Shown here one piece after another: positions 52,727 through 61,145 of a stretch of DNA of 64,000 nucleotides (positions are counted from its first letter, which is position 1; each line of letters begins with the position of its first letter). Source of the DNA: Microglena sp. YARC (taxonomy: Eukaryota; Chlorophyta; Chlorophyceae; Chlamydomonadales; Chlamydomonadaceae); the NCBI GenBank assembly GCA_022414725.1, contig CM039462.1:125838502-125902501 (forward strand), in the 5' to 3' direction. The notes below the pieces were generated by a model. That model ran no database searches. It was not told the origin of the DNA and saw only the letters and a list, made by a program, of their open reading frames with translations. The position numbers and the translations under genes were made by a program.

Positions 52727-53740
52727 ATGTCTACCAACAACATGTCTACAAACAACATGTCTACCGATTTCACATCATTCGTGAATGATTCCGGTATATT
52801 TACAGTTGTCCAAGTGAATGACCAAACGAAGTTCAACAATCAACTCCAAGTCTCTCAATTGAAGGACATGTGCAACAAGATAATGTCATTTCCCTGCGTT
52901 CCTGCGTGCCTCTCAGACCCTGTCTGCGCAATGAAAATTGCGCACGATAAGTTTCTCGAAGACCCTAAACCCACCGGGGGGGAGAAATTGCCTTTACAGG
53001 CAATGCTTCGCCCTATTGCCGTCGCTGCCTTCGCTGCTAAGTCTGCTGCTTCTGCTGCTCCTGCTCCTTCCGCCTTGCTTGCCCTCCCAGAGGACGAATG
53101 CATGTCGAAGAGTTCCATCAGTGGCGGTAAAAGGCGCCGCGCCTCTAAACCGCGCTCTGTGGCTCCTACTCCTGCTGCTGCTGCTGCTGCTTCTACTTCT
53201 GCTTCTACTTCTACTGCTGCTGCTTTTACGTTTACTGCTGCTGCTCCTGCTGCTGCTCCTGCTCCTGCTTTTACGTTAACTGCTGCTCCTCCTGCTGCTG
53301 CTCCTGCTGCTGCTCCTGCTCCTGCTTTTACGTTTACTGCTGCTGCTGCTCCTGCTGCTGCTCCTGCTGCTTCTGCTTCTGCTTCTCCTGCTGGCTCGTT
53401 CTCAACGTGCTCCCTGTCCTCCTCCTTGGCCTCCGGTCGTGTTGGTCGCGGGTCCGTTCTAAAGAACGAGCTTCCTGTTGGATCCAAACACGGTGAGTTG
53501 ACCATCGTGGGGTATTCCCCCACCCTGGTCTGCACTGCTGTCACCATTCACGGCAACCCGTGTGGTAGAAAACAGGTGCTCTTAAGCAACCCCAATGGTG
53601 GGACCTACACCACTGGCAAGTGCGCGCACCTAGCGTGCATGAACCAGACTCCCGCCAAGCATGAGGCGTACCTCGCCAAGAAGCTCGCTGCTATCGAGCT
53701 CTCAATTGATCTTCGCTCCCCGACACTCAGCCAGCTTTAG
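52727..53740 (+). CDS. Ala/Pro-rich protein with C-terminal zinc-type motif, copy 1
   Basis: 337 residues from ATG 52,727. N-terminus MSTNNMSTNNMSTDF (tandem repeat), a conserved block QLKDMCNKIMSFPCVPACLS, a basic spot GKRRRASKPR, then a ~100-residue Ala/Pro/Ser/Thr tract from GCT-rich repeats. The C-terminus reads CTAVTIHGNPCGRKQ and GKCAHLACMNQ; the spacing C-x9-C...C-x-H-x2-C suggests one zinc site. No family is assigned. Antisense Gly/Ala and Leu frames are artefacts of the repeat. Confidence 0.6.
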   Translation: MSTNNMSTNNMSTDFTSFVNDSGIFTVVQVNDQTKFNNQLQVSQLKDMCNKIMSFPCVPACLSDPVCAMKIAHDKFLEDPKPTGGEKLPLQAMLRPIAVAAFAAKSAASAAPAPSALLALPEDECMSKSSISGGKRRRASKPRSVAPTPAAAAAASTSASTSTAAAFTFTAAAPAAAPAPAFTLTAAPPAAAPAAAPAPAFTFTAAAAPAAAPAASASASPAGSFSTCSLSSSLASGRVGRGSVLKNELPVGSKHGELTIVGYSPTLVCTAVTIHGNPCGRKQVLLSNPNGGTYTTGKCAHLACMNQTPAKHEAYLAKKLAAIELSIDLRSPTLSQL

Positions 53741-53874
53741 TCAGTCAGTAAGTTAGTTAGATACTACAGTTATTTAGATACTACAAACTCTTTTTTTTGA
53801 TACATTTTTTTAGAGACGAGACGGAGGCGGGGCTCTGGGGATGCGTAGTGAATTCTTGCACGTACATCCGTACA

Positions 53875-54276
53875 TTAGCTGTTCCGTTTAGTGGTGTAGC
53901 CGAGGAGCGTCTTGGCGATGGTGACGCCCCCGAGGACGACCAGGACGACGCCCAGGAGCAGCTCGAGCTTCACCGGGCTGATCTCGCCCGAGGTCGCCAG
54001 AGCCCCGCCGCCGAGGATTCCAGCGAGCATGCCGATGGCGACGGCAGCAACGACCCAGAGGTCGATGAGTCCCTGTTTGTAGTACAAGTACGCCCCGCCG
54101 ATCCCCACAGGGATAGTCTGCATCGCCAGCGTCACGCCGACTGCGCCCTGCATGGACTGGCTGGAGAATAACATGAGGGACGGGACCATAAGCGCGCCGG
54201 CGCCGGCGCCGATCGTGCCGATGAGCGTTCCCGCAACGGTTGAGGGAATTGTCAATTGAGAAGTGTCTCTTATCAT
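53875..54276 (-). pseudogene. TauE/SafE-like membrane transporter half, copy 1 (5' end lost)
   Basis: 133 codons on the minus strand encode glycine-rich membrane helices typical of TauE/SafE: AGTLIGTIGAGAGALMVPSL, GAVGVTLAMQTIPVGIGGAY, LWVVAAVAIGMLAGILGGGA and LELLLGVVLVVLGGVTIAKT. The family exports sulfite or other anions; full members have about 250 residues and two halves, so this is one half. Its first ~10 residues come from the next duplication unit, so the true start was lost at the junction (54,250). Confidence 0.65.
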
Positions 54277-54321
54277 AAAATCCGATAGACCAAGACCAAT
54301 CTAAACTGTTTTTTGTGTAAG

Positions 54322-54633
54322 TTACACCGCAAGGTGTGCCGTACACGAAGCGGTTTCATTTAAGTATTCCGTTGACTGTACCCCCCAAGTATTACCATAC
54401 CATACCATACCATACCATACCATACCAGTATCCGACGATCTGCCTGAACGACGACCCTCATAATCATTCGATGTTGTTGGTATCGTCCGCACTGCGTGTA
54501 GACCGTGTGCGAGCAGGGCGTATATTGCCTCGTCCCTGTGTTGTGTTTGCGAATCTATCCATTCTTCGAGTCCCATGTGAAACCCAATAGGTAAAGATAC
54601 GGTCAATGTCTTTGTATTTATCGTATTTTTCAT
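54322..54633 (-). CDS. Ribbon-helix-helix protein with MVWYG repeats, copy 2
   Basis: Same N-terminal RHH domain as copy 1 from ATG 54,633. With seven pentamers the frame gives two MVWYG units and then NTWGVQSTEYLNETASC to a stop. The tail differs from copy 1 because 19 fewer pentamers (95 bases) shift the frame by two. Confidence 0.6.
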   Translation of the reverse strand: MKNTINTKTLTVSLPIGFHMGLEEWIDSQTQHRDEAIYALLAHGLHAVRTIPTTSNDYEGRRSGRSSDTGMVWYGMVWYGNTWGVQSTEYLNETASCTAHLAV

Positions 54634-54752
54634 CTTGTTTTGTCTTCCGTATGTCTTCTGTATGTCTTCTCCTCTTCTTCTTTTATATTATTTTCCATGC
54701 TAAAAAACAATTGACGCCTTTTTCCTTCCTTTGAAACAACAACAATAACAAT

Positions 54753-54787
<35 letters not shown>

Positions 54788-54796
54788 CTTGATATC

Positions 54797-55750
54797 ATGT
54801 CTACCAACAACATGTCTACAAACAACATGTCTACAAACAACATGTCTACCGATTTTACATCATTCGTGAATGATTCCGGTATATTTACAGTTGTCCAAGT
54901 GAATGACCGAACGAAGTTCAACAATAAACTCAAAGTCTCTCAATTGAAGGACATGTGCAACAAGATAATGTCATTTCCCTGCGTTCCTGCGTGCCTCTCA
55001 GGCCCTGTCTGCACAATGAAAATTGCGCACGATAAGTTTCTCGAAGACCCTAAACCCACCGGGGGGGAGAAATTGCCTTTACAGGCAATGCTTCGCCCTA
55101 TTGCCGTCGCTGCCTAGGCTGCTAAGTCTGCTGCTTCTGCTGCTCCTGCTCCTTCCGCCTTGCTTGCCCTCCCAGAGGACGAATGCATGTCGGAGAGTTC
55201 CAGCGGTAAGAGGCGCCGCGCCAATGGTTCACCCTCTGTGGCTCCTACTCCTGCTGCTGCTGCTGCTGCTTCTACTTCTACTGCTGCTGCTCCTGCTGCT
55301 GCTTTTACGTTTACTGCTGCTGCTCCTGCTGCTGCTCCTGCTGCTCCTCCTGCTGCTGCTCCTGCTGCTGCTCCTGCTGCTTCTGCTTCTGCTTCTCCTG
55401 CTGGCTCGTTCTCAACGTGCTCCCTGTCCTCCTCCTTGGCCTCCGGTCGTGTTGGTCGCGGGTCCGTTCTAAAGAACGAGCTTCCTGTTGGATCCAAACA
55501 CGGTGAGTTGACCATCGTGGGGTATTCCCCCACCCTGGTCTGCACTGCTGTCACCATTCACGGCAACCCGTGTGGTAGAAAACAGGTGCTCTTAAGCAAC
55601 CCCAATGGTGGGACCTACACCACTGGCAAGTGCGCGCACCTAGCGTGCATGAACCAGACTCCCGCCGAGCGTGAGGCGTACCTCGCCAAGAAGCTCGCTG
55701 CTATCGAGCTCTCAATTGATCTTCGCTCCCTGACACTCAGGCAGCTTTAG
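54797..55750 (+). pseudogene. Ala/Pro-rich zinc-motif protein, copy 2 (nonsense mutation)
   Basis: Same frame as copy 1 from ATG 54,797, with one extra MSTNN repeat. TAG at 55,115-55,117 replaces the Phe codon of copy 1 (GCCTTCGCT to GCCTAGGCT, two base changes). The rest of the frame to 55,750 is open, including the C-terminal CxxC-type residues, so the loss is probably recent. Confidence 0.7.
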
Positions 55751-55883
55751 TCAGTCAGTAAGTTAGTTAGATACTCAGTTATTTAGATACTAAAAACTAT
55801 TTTTTTTGATACATTTTTTTAGAGACGAGACGGAGGCGGGGCTCTGGGGATGCGTAGTGAATTCTTGCACGTACATCCGTACA

Positions 55884-56267
55884 TTAGCTGTTCCGTTTAG
55901 TGGTGTAGCCGAGGAGCGTCTTGGCGATGGTGACGCCCCCGAGGACGACCAGGACGACGCCCAGGAGCAGCTCGAGCTTCACCGGGCTGATCTTGCCCGA
56001 GGTCGCCAGAGCCCCGCCGCCGAGGATTCCAGCGAGCATGCCGATGGCGACGGCAGCAACGACCCAGAGGTCGATGAGTCCCTGTTTGTAGTACAAGTAC
56101 GCCCCGCCGATCCCCACAGGGATAGTCTGCATCGCCAGCGTCACGCCGACTGCGCCCTGCATGGACTGGCCGGAGAATAACATGAGGGACGGGACCATAA
56201 GCGCGCCGGCGCCGGCGCCGATCGTGCCGATGAGCGTTCCCGCAACGGTCCCGATGACCAGGGCAGC
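55884..56267 (-). pseudogene. TauE/SafE-like membrane transporter half, copy 2
   Basis: Same helices as copy 1, but the N-terminal part continues as LFAALVIGTVAGTLIG, showing the older sequence. It is cut at 56,268 by the solo Fanzor end, where a TGA precedes CTG; no start codon remains for the full frame (an internal ATG exists at 56,198). Confidence 0.6.
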
Positions 56268-56269
56268 AA

Positions 56270-56325
56270 ACAGTCACCCTACCGGCGACCCTTGAACCCA
56301 AATGGGTAGATCAGCTAAAATTCAG
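56270..56325 (-). ncRNA. Solo Fanzor end with candidate guide-RNA structure
   Basis: Begins CAGTCACCCTACCGG and continues CGACCCTTGAACCCAAATGG then GTAGATCAGCTAAA, the same block as at the 3' ends of Fanzor copies 1 and 2, but without the ~20 bases between CAGTC and ACCCTACC and without any Fanzor gene. The hairpin ACCCAAATGGGT is kept. It is either a deletion remnant or an orphan guide-RNA locus. Confidence 0.55.
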
Positions 56326-56329
56326 TGTC

Positions 56330-56741
56330 TTTAGATGCCATCTACACACCCGATACACGGACGCATAATGATTGGTTTCAGCAGCAACCCAACTCGTGAT
56401 CCCAGATTGGCTGTCGATATATCCTGATGCGGAAGTCGCTCTGTGACTCGACACATGTTCCGCCGTTTTCTCTGAGGAGGCGTGTGTCACGGTGATGATG
56501 CTTCTCGCGTTCGTTCGTTTTGTATTTTGGGGGGCCTGTGAGTGATTGAGTGCGACGTAATACACTCGACAGTGTTCCGCCGTTTGCGTGAGTACTCCGA
56601 TGACTTGACGGGCACCATCCAGGTTGGCACTCCGACGTCTCGCCAAAAACTCAGACATCTGGGTGATCTTAATCAGATGACAAATTGTATAAAGATAACT
56701 TGAGAACAACTGTAAATGTACAGCTCCATCCATACAACGAT
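56330..56741. repeat. Intergenic with two copies of the recurrent CGCCGTTTGCGTGAG motif
   Basis: Copies at 56,456-56,476 and 56,572-56,592. Antisense, a 140-codon open stretch reads VLTQTAEHCRVYYVALNHSQ across one and EKTAEHVSSHRATS across the other. It may be a repeated small gene remnant. TTGTATAAAG at 56,685 is a TATA-like box for the next gene. Confidence 0.45.
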
Positions 56742-57107
56742 ATGGACAAATGTCGAATGGTCATTCAAGCATCCACTCAACGTGTTGCTGATATGGATAG
56801 AGTTATTTCACGTGAAGCCTGCTGTAATATACCTGTGAGTCTGAGCAATGAGATCTGTGAAGACTTCAACGACATAGAAATTGATCTGCCTCACATGCGA
56901 ACAACTGGAGAACCAGGGAGATTGTTGGTAATGAAGGAAAGTCGTTTCTTGCATGCAATTTGTAACATGGGTCAAACATGTCCACGTGCTATCGAAATAG
57001 CCCTCATATCTGTTGACTTATTCAGACTACATCCAAATGAACTACACTTCCTTCATGTTTGCAATAAACATAAATTGCATTTGAACAAGTATCTATTCAC
57101 CAATTAA
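56742..57107 (+). CDS. Hypothetical protein
   Basis: 121 residues from ATG 56,742 (MDKCRMVIQASTQRVADMDR). The TATA-like TTGTATAAAG lies about 50 bases upstream. It is helical with several Cys/His residues near the C-terminus (CNKHKLHLNKYLF). No family is recognised. The next gene starts 39 bases after its stop. Confidence 0.5.
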   Translation: MDKCRMVIQASTQRVADMDRVISREACCNIPVSLSNEICEDFNDIEIDLPHMRTTGEPGRLLVMKESRFLHAICNMGQTCPRAIEIALISVDLFRLHPNELHFLHVCNKHKLHLNKYLFTN

Positions 57108-57109
57108 AC

Positions 57110-57146
57110 CGCTTTCTGGAGTGTATTATATAAATTCTATTGTAAA
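57110..57146 (+). promoter_or_regulatory. Shared CCGCTTTCTGGAGTGTA element and TATA box
   Basis: AAACCGCTTTCTGGAGTGTA followed by TTATATAAAT, 10-36 bases before ATG 57,147. The same 20-base word occurs at 44,763-44,782. Confidence 0.5.
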
Positions 57147-57800
57147 ATGCTCGTTGTCATTGACAATACAATCGGTCCCAAGCCTATTTTCAGGCAGTAC
57201 CTCCTATCTTTTCTTAGGCGCCAAAGGCATGGTCATGCGATCGCACGTACTCTTTCAGAGGTTGTAGAGATTTGCCGGACAAAGCAAGTTTCTGGGTTCA
57301 TCCTCACGGGATCGAAATTGCACGTGCATGACATAGGTCGTGACAGAGAGGCGATGAACACCTTTGCCCTCAGACATGGTGCTCCGGTTCTTGGAATATG
57401 CTTTGGTGCCCAGTTTATCAACTTATACTTTGGTGGTCATCTCGAATACACAGGTGTCGCCGTACACCATACACGGGGCATCAAAATTATTGGGGCACGT
57501 ATTGGGCTCGTTGAGGGGGTTCCAATGAAATTGGAGGCTGACTTCTATGCTGCATACTCAATTTCTGATCTAGCTCCGTGCATGCGCCCGATTTGCCTCG
57601 ATGAGGTCCATGACCAACGTGTTGTAGCGTTCCGACATAAGAGACGACGGATATGGGGAACCCTTTTCCATCCGGAGTCAATCTGCGCTAATACCGATCT
57701 GATATTGAATAACTTCATACAGACAATACAAAAATGGGCACCCCCGAAGACCTCTGAAAAGACTCTCCATCTCGGGAACAACACTTTCAACAAAAAATAA
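57147..57800 (+). CDS. Class I glutamine amidotransferase
   Basis: 217 residues from ATG 57,147. Nucleophile elbow VLGICFGAQ with Cys85; catalytic dyad FHPES with His175 and Glu177. GFILTGSKLHVHD at ~50-62 is the oxyanion-side loop (usually SGGP). The fold releases ammonia from glutamine or acts as a gamma-glutamyl hydrolase. It stands alone with no synthase domain, as in several giant viruses, so its acceptor is unknown. The frame is intact. Confidence 0.8.
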   Translation: MLVVIDNTIGPKPIFRQYLLSFLRRQRHGHAIARTLSEVVEICRTKQVSGFILTGSKLHVHDIGRDREAMNTFALRHGAPVLGICFGAQFINLYFGGHLEYTGVAVHHTRGIKIIGARIGLVEGVPMKLEADFYAAYSISDLAPCMRPICLDEVHDQRVVAFRHKRRRIWGTLFHPESICANTDLILNNFIQTIQKWAPPKTSEKTLHLGNNTFNKK

Positions 57801-57908
57801 ATAATGAAGAATGCCGGAGGATCACATCAATCCCTATTTTAAACGTGTTCACATGAACACCTCTGAAAATACCTGTTGTTGTCCTGTGTTGGGAAAATTA
57901 ACAATAAT

Positions 57909-58520
57909 ATGGCTGATCTCAATAAGATGCATATCGATAACTTGTTCAAAGTGTGCGACAATCTTTACCTATCAGACCAAGAAGCAGCTCTCAACCACCA
58001 ACTTTGTAAAACGTTGCAATTCAAGCTTGTTGTGAACTGCACAAACCACACACCGTACATAAAACCAAGGAACCCAAACACAACATACATTAAGGTTGCT
58101 GTTGAAGACAACTGCAGGCAAAAAGAGGTCACGAAACTCATATCCTATCTACCATATATTGTTGAGGTGATGCATGGAGTGTTAAGTCAAAACAATGTCG
58201 TGCTTGTGCATTGTAGGTTGGGAAGACAACGGTCTGCAACAGTTGTTGCTGCTTATCTGATGTGGGAAAGATGCATTACGATGACAGATGCGATCAAGCA
58301 CATTCAAAGGTTGAACCCCACCGCATTCCAACCAGAAGCCAACTTTAAACGGTCCCTTGAAATGTTTGAAGTTCACCTGAGGGGCAAGGTCATCCATGGC
58401 GGTGCATCCTTGTCCCATCAAGATGACAACCATGAACAAGATCATCGTGAACCTGGAGTGAAGATGCTCCTCGTGAATTCCACTGCCCCACTACTGGGGG
58501 GCGAGATTCCCCTTTCATAA
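57909..58520 (+). CDS. Dual-specificity phosphatase
   Basis: 203 residues from ATG 57,909. Signature VLVHCRLGRQRSATVVAAYL gives the HCx5R loop (Cys102, Arg108), with the general-acid Asp in VAVEDNC (~67). The domain (residues 10-160) begins NLYLSDQEAA, as in small DSPs. The last ~40 residues are His/Asp-rich (HQDDNHEQDHREPG), unlike the family. It would dephosphorylate Tyr/Ser/Thr. Giant viruses and poxviruses use such enzymes, sometimes in virions. The frame is intact. Confidence 0.85.
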   Translation: MADLNKMHIDNLFKVCDNLYLSDQEAALNHQLCKTLQFKLVVNCTNHTPYIKPRNPNTTYIKVAVEDNCRQKEVTKLISYLPYIVEVMHGVLSQNNVVLVHCRLGRQRSATVVAAYLMWERCITMTDAIKHIQRLNPTAFQPEANFKRSLEMFEVHLRGKVIHGGASLSHQDDNHEQDHREPGVKMLLVNSTAPLLGGEIPLS

Positions 58521-58716
58521 CATACATGCCAACCTGGATTACAGACTGATCATGCCGGAAACAGCTCACATACAACAATTGCACGATGTTGCATCACAGG
58601 GCTTCTCGGAGGATGATTCGCTTCCTTGCTGAATCCTCGGAGAAATGGCGGGTACCACACTTGCTCTCGCATCACTGGTTTCTGTTCTTCATGGATGCGT
58701 CCAATGGTACCTGCAA
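58521..58716. other. Short intergenic, possible 26-residue frame
   Basis: ATG 58,552 opens MPETAHIQQLHDVASQGFSE to a stop at about 58,632. It is too short to support as a gene. Confidence 0.25.
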
Positions 58717-59433
58717 TCAGCAGCATTCACAATACTGACGTGCGCAGCCAAAACATATATTGTCATTGCTCATTGCATGCACACACACCTCCTTTGCAGG
58801 ATGACCAAATACACCGTCCTTGCTGTTCATGTTCTGCATGGTCACGCGTACGTTGGGGCAATGCTTCTTGAGCACTGTTCCCAGTTTGTGATAAGTCGGA
58901 AGCTGTCCCACTGCCACCCACGCGTCCATGAACTCGCTGCCTCCTGCTCCGCCCCGGGCCATTCCAAACATGGTGGACGCTGCAATAATGACACCATTGT
59001 AGTCAGCAATCGAATAGGGAATTGATGCTTCTGCAATACTACTAGATGCGTGTTGCGTTGAACCTTCATCGCACATGTTCAGCACACGAACAAACGTGCC
59101 GGTGAACCCTTGCTGTGCTACGATGTCCTCGATCTCCTGTGCTGTAATCTGCTGCCCAAACGAACAGACAAGGGCACCATGTTGCGTTGAACCACTCCAC
59201 GTCCCATGGCCACAGAATAGCAGAACTGCGACATCCGTGCCGGGCTGCAGGAGATGCCGTATGGCGGCTCTCAGGTACCGTTTGGGAACCTCGGAAGTGC
59301 CGCCCATAACGTTGCAGCTGAATCCTTCTCCCAGCGACTCCTTAAAACGCTCAACATCCGTTGCAAAACCCGTCGTGCTGTACGTACGGAGGTCGCAGGC
59401 GTAGCTGGGTGAGACTAGCAATGCACGCTTCAT
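58717..59433 (-). CDS. Caspase-like (C14) peptidase
   Basis: 238 residues from ATG 59,433. The caspase fold is recognisable: RALLVSPSYACDLRTYSTTG, DVERFKESL, then LLFCGHGTWSG with catalytic His76 and VRVLNMCDEGSTQ with catalytic Cys121 (canonical DSCHSG becomes NMCDEG). ALVCSFGQQITAQEIEDIV separates them. There is no prodomain, and a Cys-rich tail (CFGCARQYCECC) ends it. Substrate specificity (Asp versus Arg/Lys) cannot be read. It could modulate host cell death. The frame is intact. Confidence 0.8.
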   Translation of the reverse strand: MKRALLVSPSYACDLRTYSTTGFATDVERFKESLGEGFSCNVMGGTSEVPKRYLRAAIRHLLQPGTDVAVLLFCGHGTWSGSTQHGALVCSFGQQITAQEIEDIVAQQGFTGTFVRVLNMCDEGSTQHASSSIAEASIPYSIADYNGVIIAASTMFGMARGGAGGSEFMDAWVAVGQLPTYHKLGTVLKKHCPNVRVTMQNMNSKDGVFGHPAKEVCVHAMSNDNICFGCARQYCECC

Positions 59434-59596
59434 CTTGTGGTACTAGTATTGGGGGATATAAACAAATCACAGTCCTGTGCGCACAATACCCGTCTGCAGT
59501 CAATGTCATCTATCGAGTCGTAGCACTCCTTCGCGCTTTCCATGCTGATAATTGTTTAGGGTTTATATTGTATATTTCAAAACACGATCTTCAGAC

Positions 59597-59902
59597 ATGG
59601 ATTGCTTACCTTACCAGAATCCCACGTACACTGTAGGGTCCATTGTAACCGTAGACAACCCAACAACGCACAACGACTTGGATAAGACAACAAGTATCGT
59701 GGGAATAGTGTACGAGGCTTACATTCACAAGGGATTTCCGATGTATGGTGTGCTGATGAGAAAGAACAATGCGTGCTATGACATGAAAAATTTCAAGCAA
59801 TCAACCTCATGCTTGTCAAGTGATATATGTTGCCAACACTTGGATGAGAACCGTATCACAACACTTGATGTCAACAACAGTCACAGTCACATTTTCGTGT
59901 AG
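59597..59902 (+). CDS. Hypothetical protein
   Basis: 101 residues from ATG 59,597 (MDCLPYQNPTYTVGSIVTVD). Beta-rich start with VGSIVTVDN and IVGIVYEAYIHKGFPMYGVL, perhaps an SH3-like barrel, then Cys-rich CLSSDICCQH. No family is recognised. The AT-rich TTTATATTGTATATTTC at 59,562 may be its promoter. Confidence 0.45.
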   Translation: MDCLPYQNPTYTVGSIVTVDNPTTHNDLDKTTSIVGIVYEAYIHKGFPMYGVLMRKNNACYDMKNFKQSTSCLSSDICCQHLDENRITTLDVNNSHSHIFV

Positions 59903-60100
59903 TTGTATATTCTGTATCGATCCATGCTATTACGAAGCTAAATATCCTCGCACGTAGGTGAGCTCAGGCACCCCTCAACGTTGCCCAAACAGAAGACTGC
60001 TTGAGACCATGCGGTTTCTTTGGAGGAACCCCCAATGACAAAACGCGATTTTTTTTTTTTTTTATATTTGAATTATACTACACTCTCTTCTGTTCTTAAG

Positions 60101-60307
60101 ATGGGTCTTTTTGAATTTGTATACGGAACAGCCAAGCCGCAGCTTGGTTCCTTGCTTGATGGTGCCACATGGGATAAGTCAGTGAGTCAGCAGCTCAATT
60201 CCACTGTCCCCCCTCCGCGGGACCCGCTATCCCCCCTTAAGAATTCCCATAGTATTCTCAAGCAGGAACCTGATACAATACGGTTTCTTTGGATGACCGG
60301 ACCATAG
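60101..60307 (+). CDS. Small hypothetical protein, C-terminus altered by a MITE end
   Basis: 68 residues from ATG 60,101 (MGLFEFVYGTAKPQLGSLLD). T17 TATATTTGAATTATACTA upstream (60,049-60,080) is promoter-like. The last residues come from GGTTTCTTTGGATGACC, a word also found near 60,011, which suggests that inserted sequence supplies the stop. Confidence 0.4.
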   Translation: MGLFEFVYGTAKPQLGSLLDGATWDKSVSQQLNSTVPPPRDPLSPLKNSHSILKQEPDTIRFLWMTGP

Positions 60308-60638
60308 TGAATGAGGTTGCGAAAGACGCGACACACATTAATCCGCGGTGGTGTCTTTTGGAGACGAGGACATGTTTCCGCCGTTTGCATGTGGAGTCAG
60401 ATGTTTTTCGATCGTCGTCGTCAGTGTTCGTTCGTACGGAGGGGTGGCTTACGCTTGATATGAATGTGAATTTCATTTTACTGTTCCGCCGACTGTAGTG
60501 CAGCACAGTGCATTGCGTAATGCACAGTCAAGAATAAGTTTATTTGATTACAGGAACGCTTTGAAAATATTATTGATGCTCACATCGTGAGCACTTTGAC
60601 TTTTCATGCTACTGTACATCTTATTTACGTGAATCGTG
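60308..60638. repeat. Mariner-type end and recurrent motif, no gene
   Basis: Holds the recurrent CGCCGTTTGCATGTGGAG motif (60,372-60,392) and an inverted mariner-type end TTTCATTTTACTGTTCCGCC GACTGTAGT at 60,470-60,499. Probably a MITE remnant. Confidence 0.55.
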
Positions 60639-61145
60639 TTACAACCCATTTTTTTCTTCTTCGTCGAGGCACCAGGGAATATGTCGTTCAGGAGCCCACG
60701 CGACTTCGACGAGCTCTTTCTTCATCATCTTGTTCCGAAGAAGGATGCGCATTTTCGAACACGACGCCTGTGTGTTCGATATCGCTGTCTCCAAGTCTTG
60801 CTTGATCGTTTGAAACTTGGAGTGCGTATCAGAGTCGCCGTTGAAACGTTCGAGTGCGACAGTCAACGCATCGACGATTTCGTGAAGACAATGCATCTCT
60901 ACATTGTCGTGCAGTTGTCGTTCGCACAGCGTGTCGACCATGACCCGAGGGACTCTCACGATCTGAGGATCGCTGTACGCAACCATGCTCAATGTTTCGA
61001 TTTCAGGAACTCGCTCCGTAAGCGCCAGGACGTATTCGAATGGAAAGTCATCGTCATGGCACCCTTCCTCCCGCTTAAATCGAAAGAAACCGTGCCATTT
61101 GGGGCAGAATGGATAAGTGTACAAGCGTCGATCAGTGGTCCACAT
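60639..61145 (-). CDS. Hypothetical protein
   Basis: 168 residues from ATG 61,145 (MWTTDRRLYTYPFCPKWHGF). The N-terminal FCPKWHGFFRFKREEGCHDD has one possible zinc-type Cys/His group. The middle is helical (CLHEIVDALTVALERF) and the C-terminus charged. No family is recognised. The frame is intact. Confidence 0.5.
   Translation of the reverse strand: MWTTDRRLYTYPFCPKWHGFFRFKREEGCHDDDFPFEYVLALTERVPEIETLSMVAYSDPQIVRVPRVMVDTLCERQLHDNVEMHCLHEIVDALTVALERFNGDSDTHSKFQTIKQDLETAISNTQASCSKMRILLRNKMMKKELVEVAWAPERHIPWCLDEEEKNGL

Larger units (their letters stand above)
52071..54255. repeat. Tandem duplication, unit 1 (~2.19 kb)
   Basis: Begins AATTGAGAAGTGTCTCTTAT, as unit 2 does at 54,256. It holds an RHH gene (-), an Ala-rich gene (+) and a TauE/SafE gene (-). 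Units are almost identical outside simple repeats. The junction lies inside the TauE/SafE gene of unit 1. Confidence 0.9.
54256..56268. repeat. Tandem duplication, unit 2 (~2.01 kb)
   Basis: Same gene order as unit 1, shorter because of 7 instead of 26 pentamers, 2 instead of 5 GTATGTCTTCT repeats and a shorter Ala tract, partly offset by a longer CAA leader. Its right end runs into a solo Fanzor end at 56,270. Confidence 0.9.

Noticed and set aside
52855..53547. Long antisense Ala/Gly frames and Leu-rich sense frames over the GCT repeat (also 55,023-55,557)
   Set aside because: Triplet repeats read Ala, Leu or Cys in other frames; the plus-strand frame with conserved N- and C-termini in both units is the credible gene.
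53797..54171. 124-codon acidic plus-strand frame over the TauE/SafE gene (also 55,806-56,180)
   Set aside because: Antisense to clear membrane helices with family-like glycine patterns.
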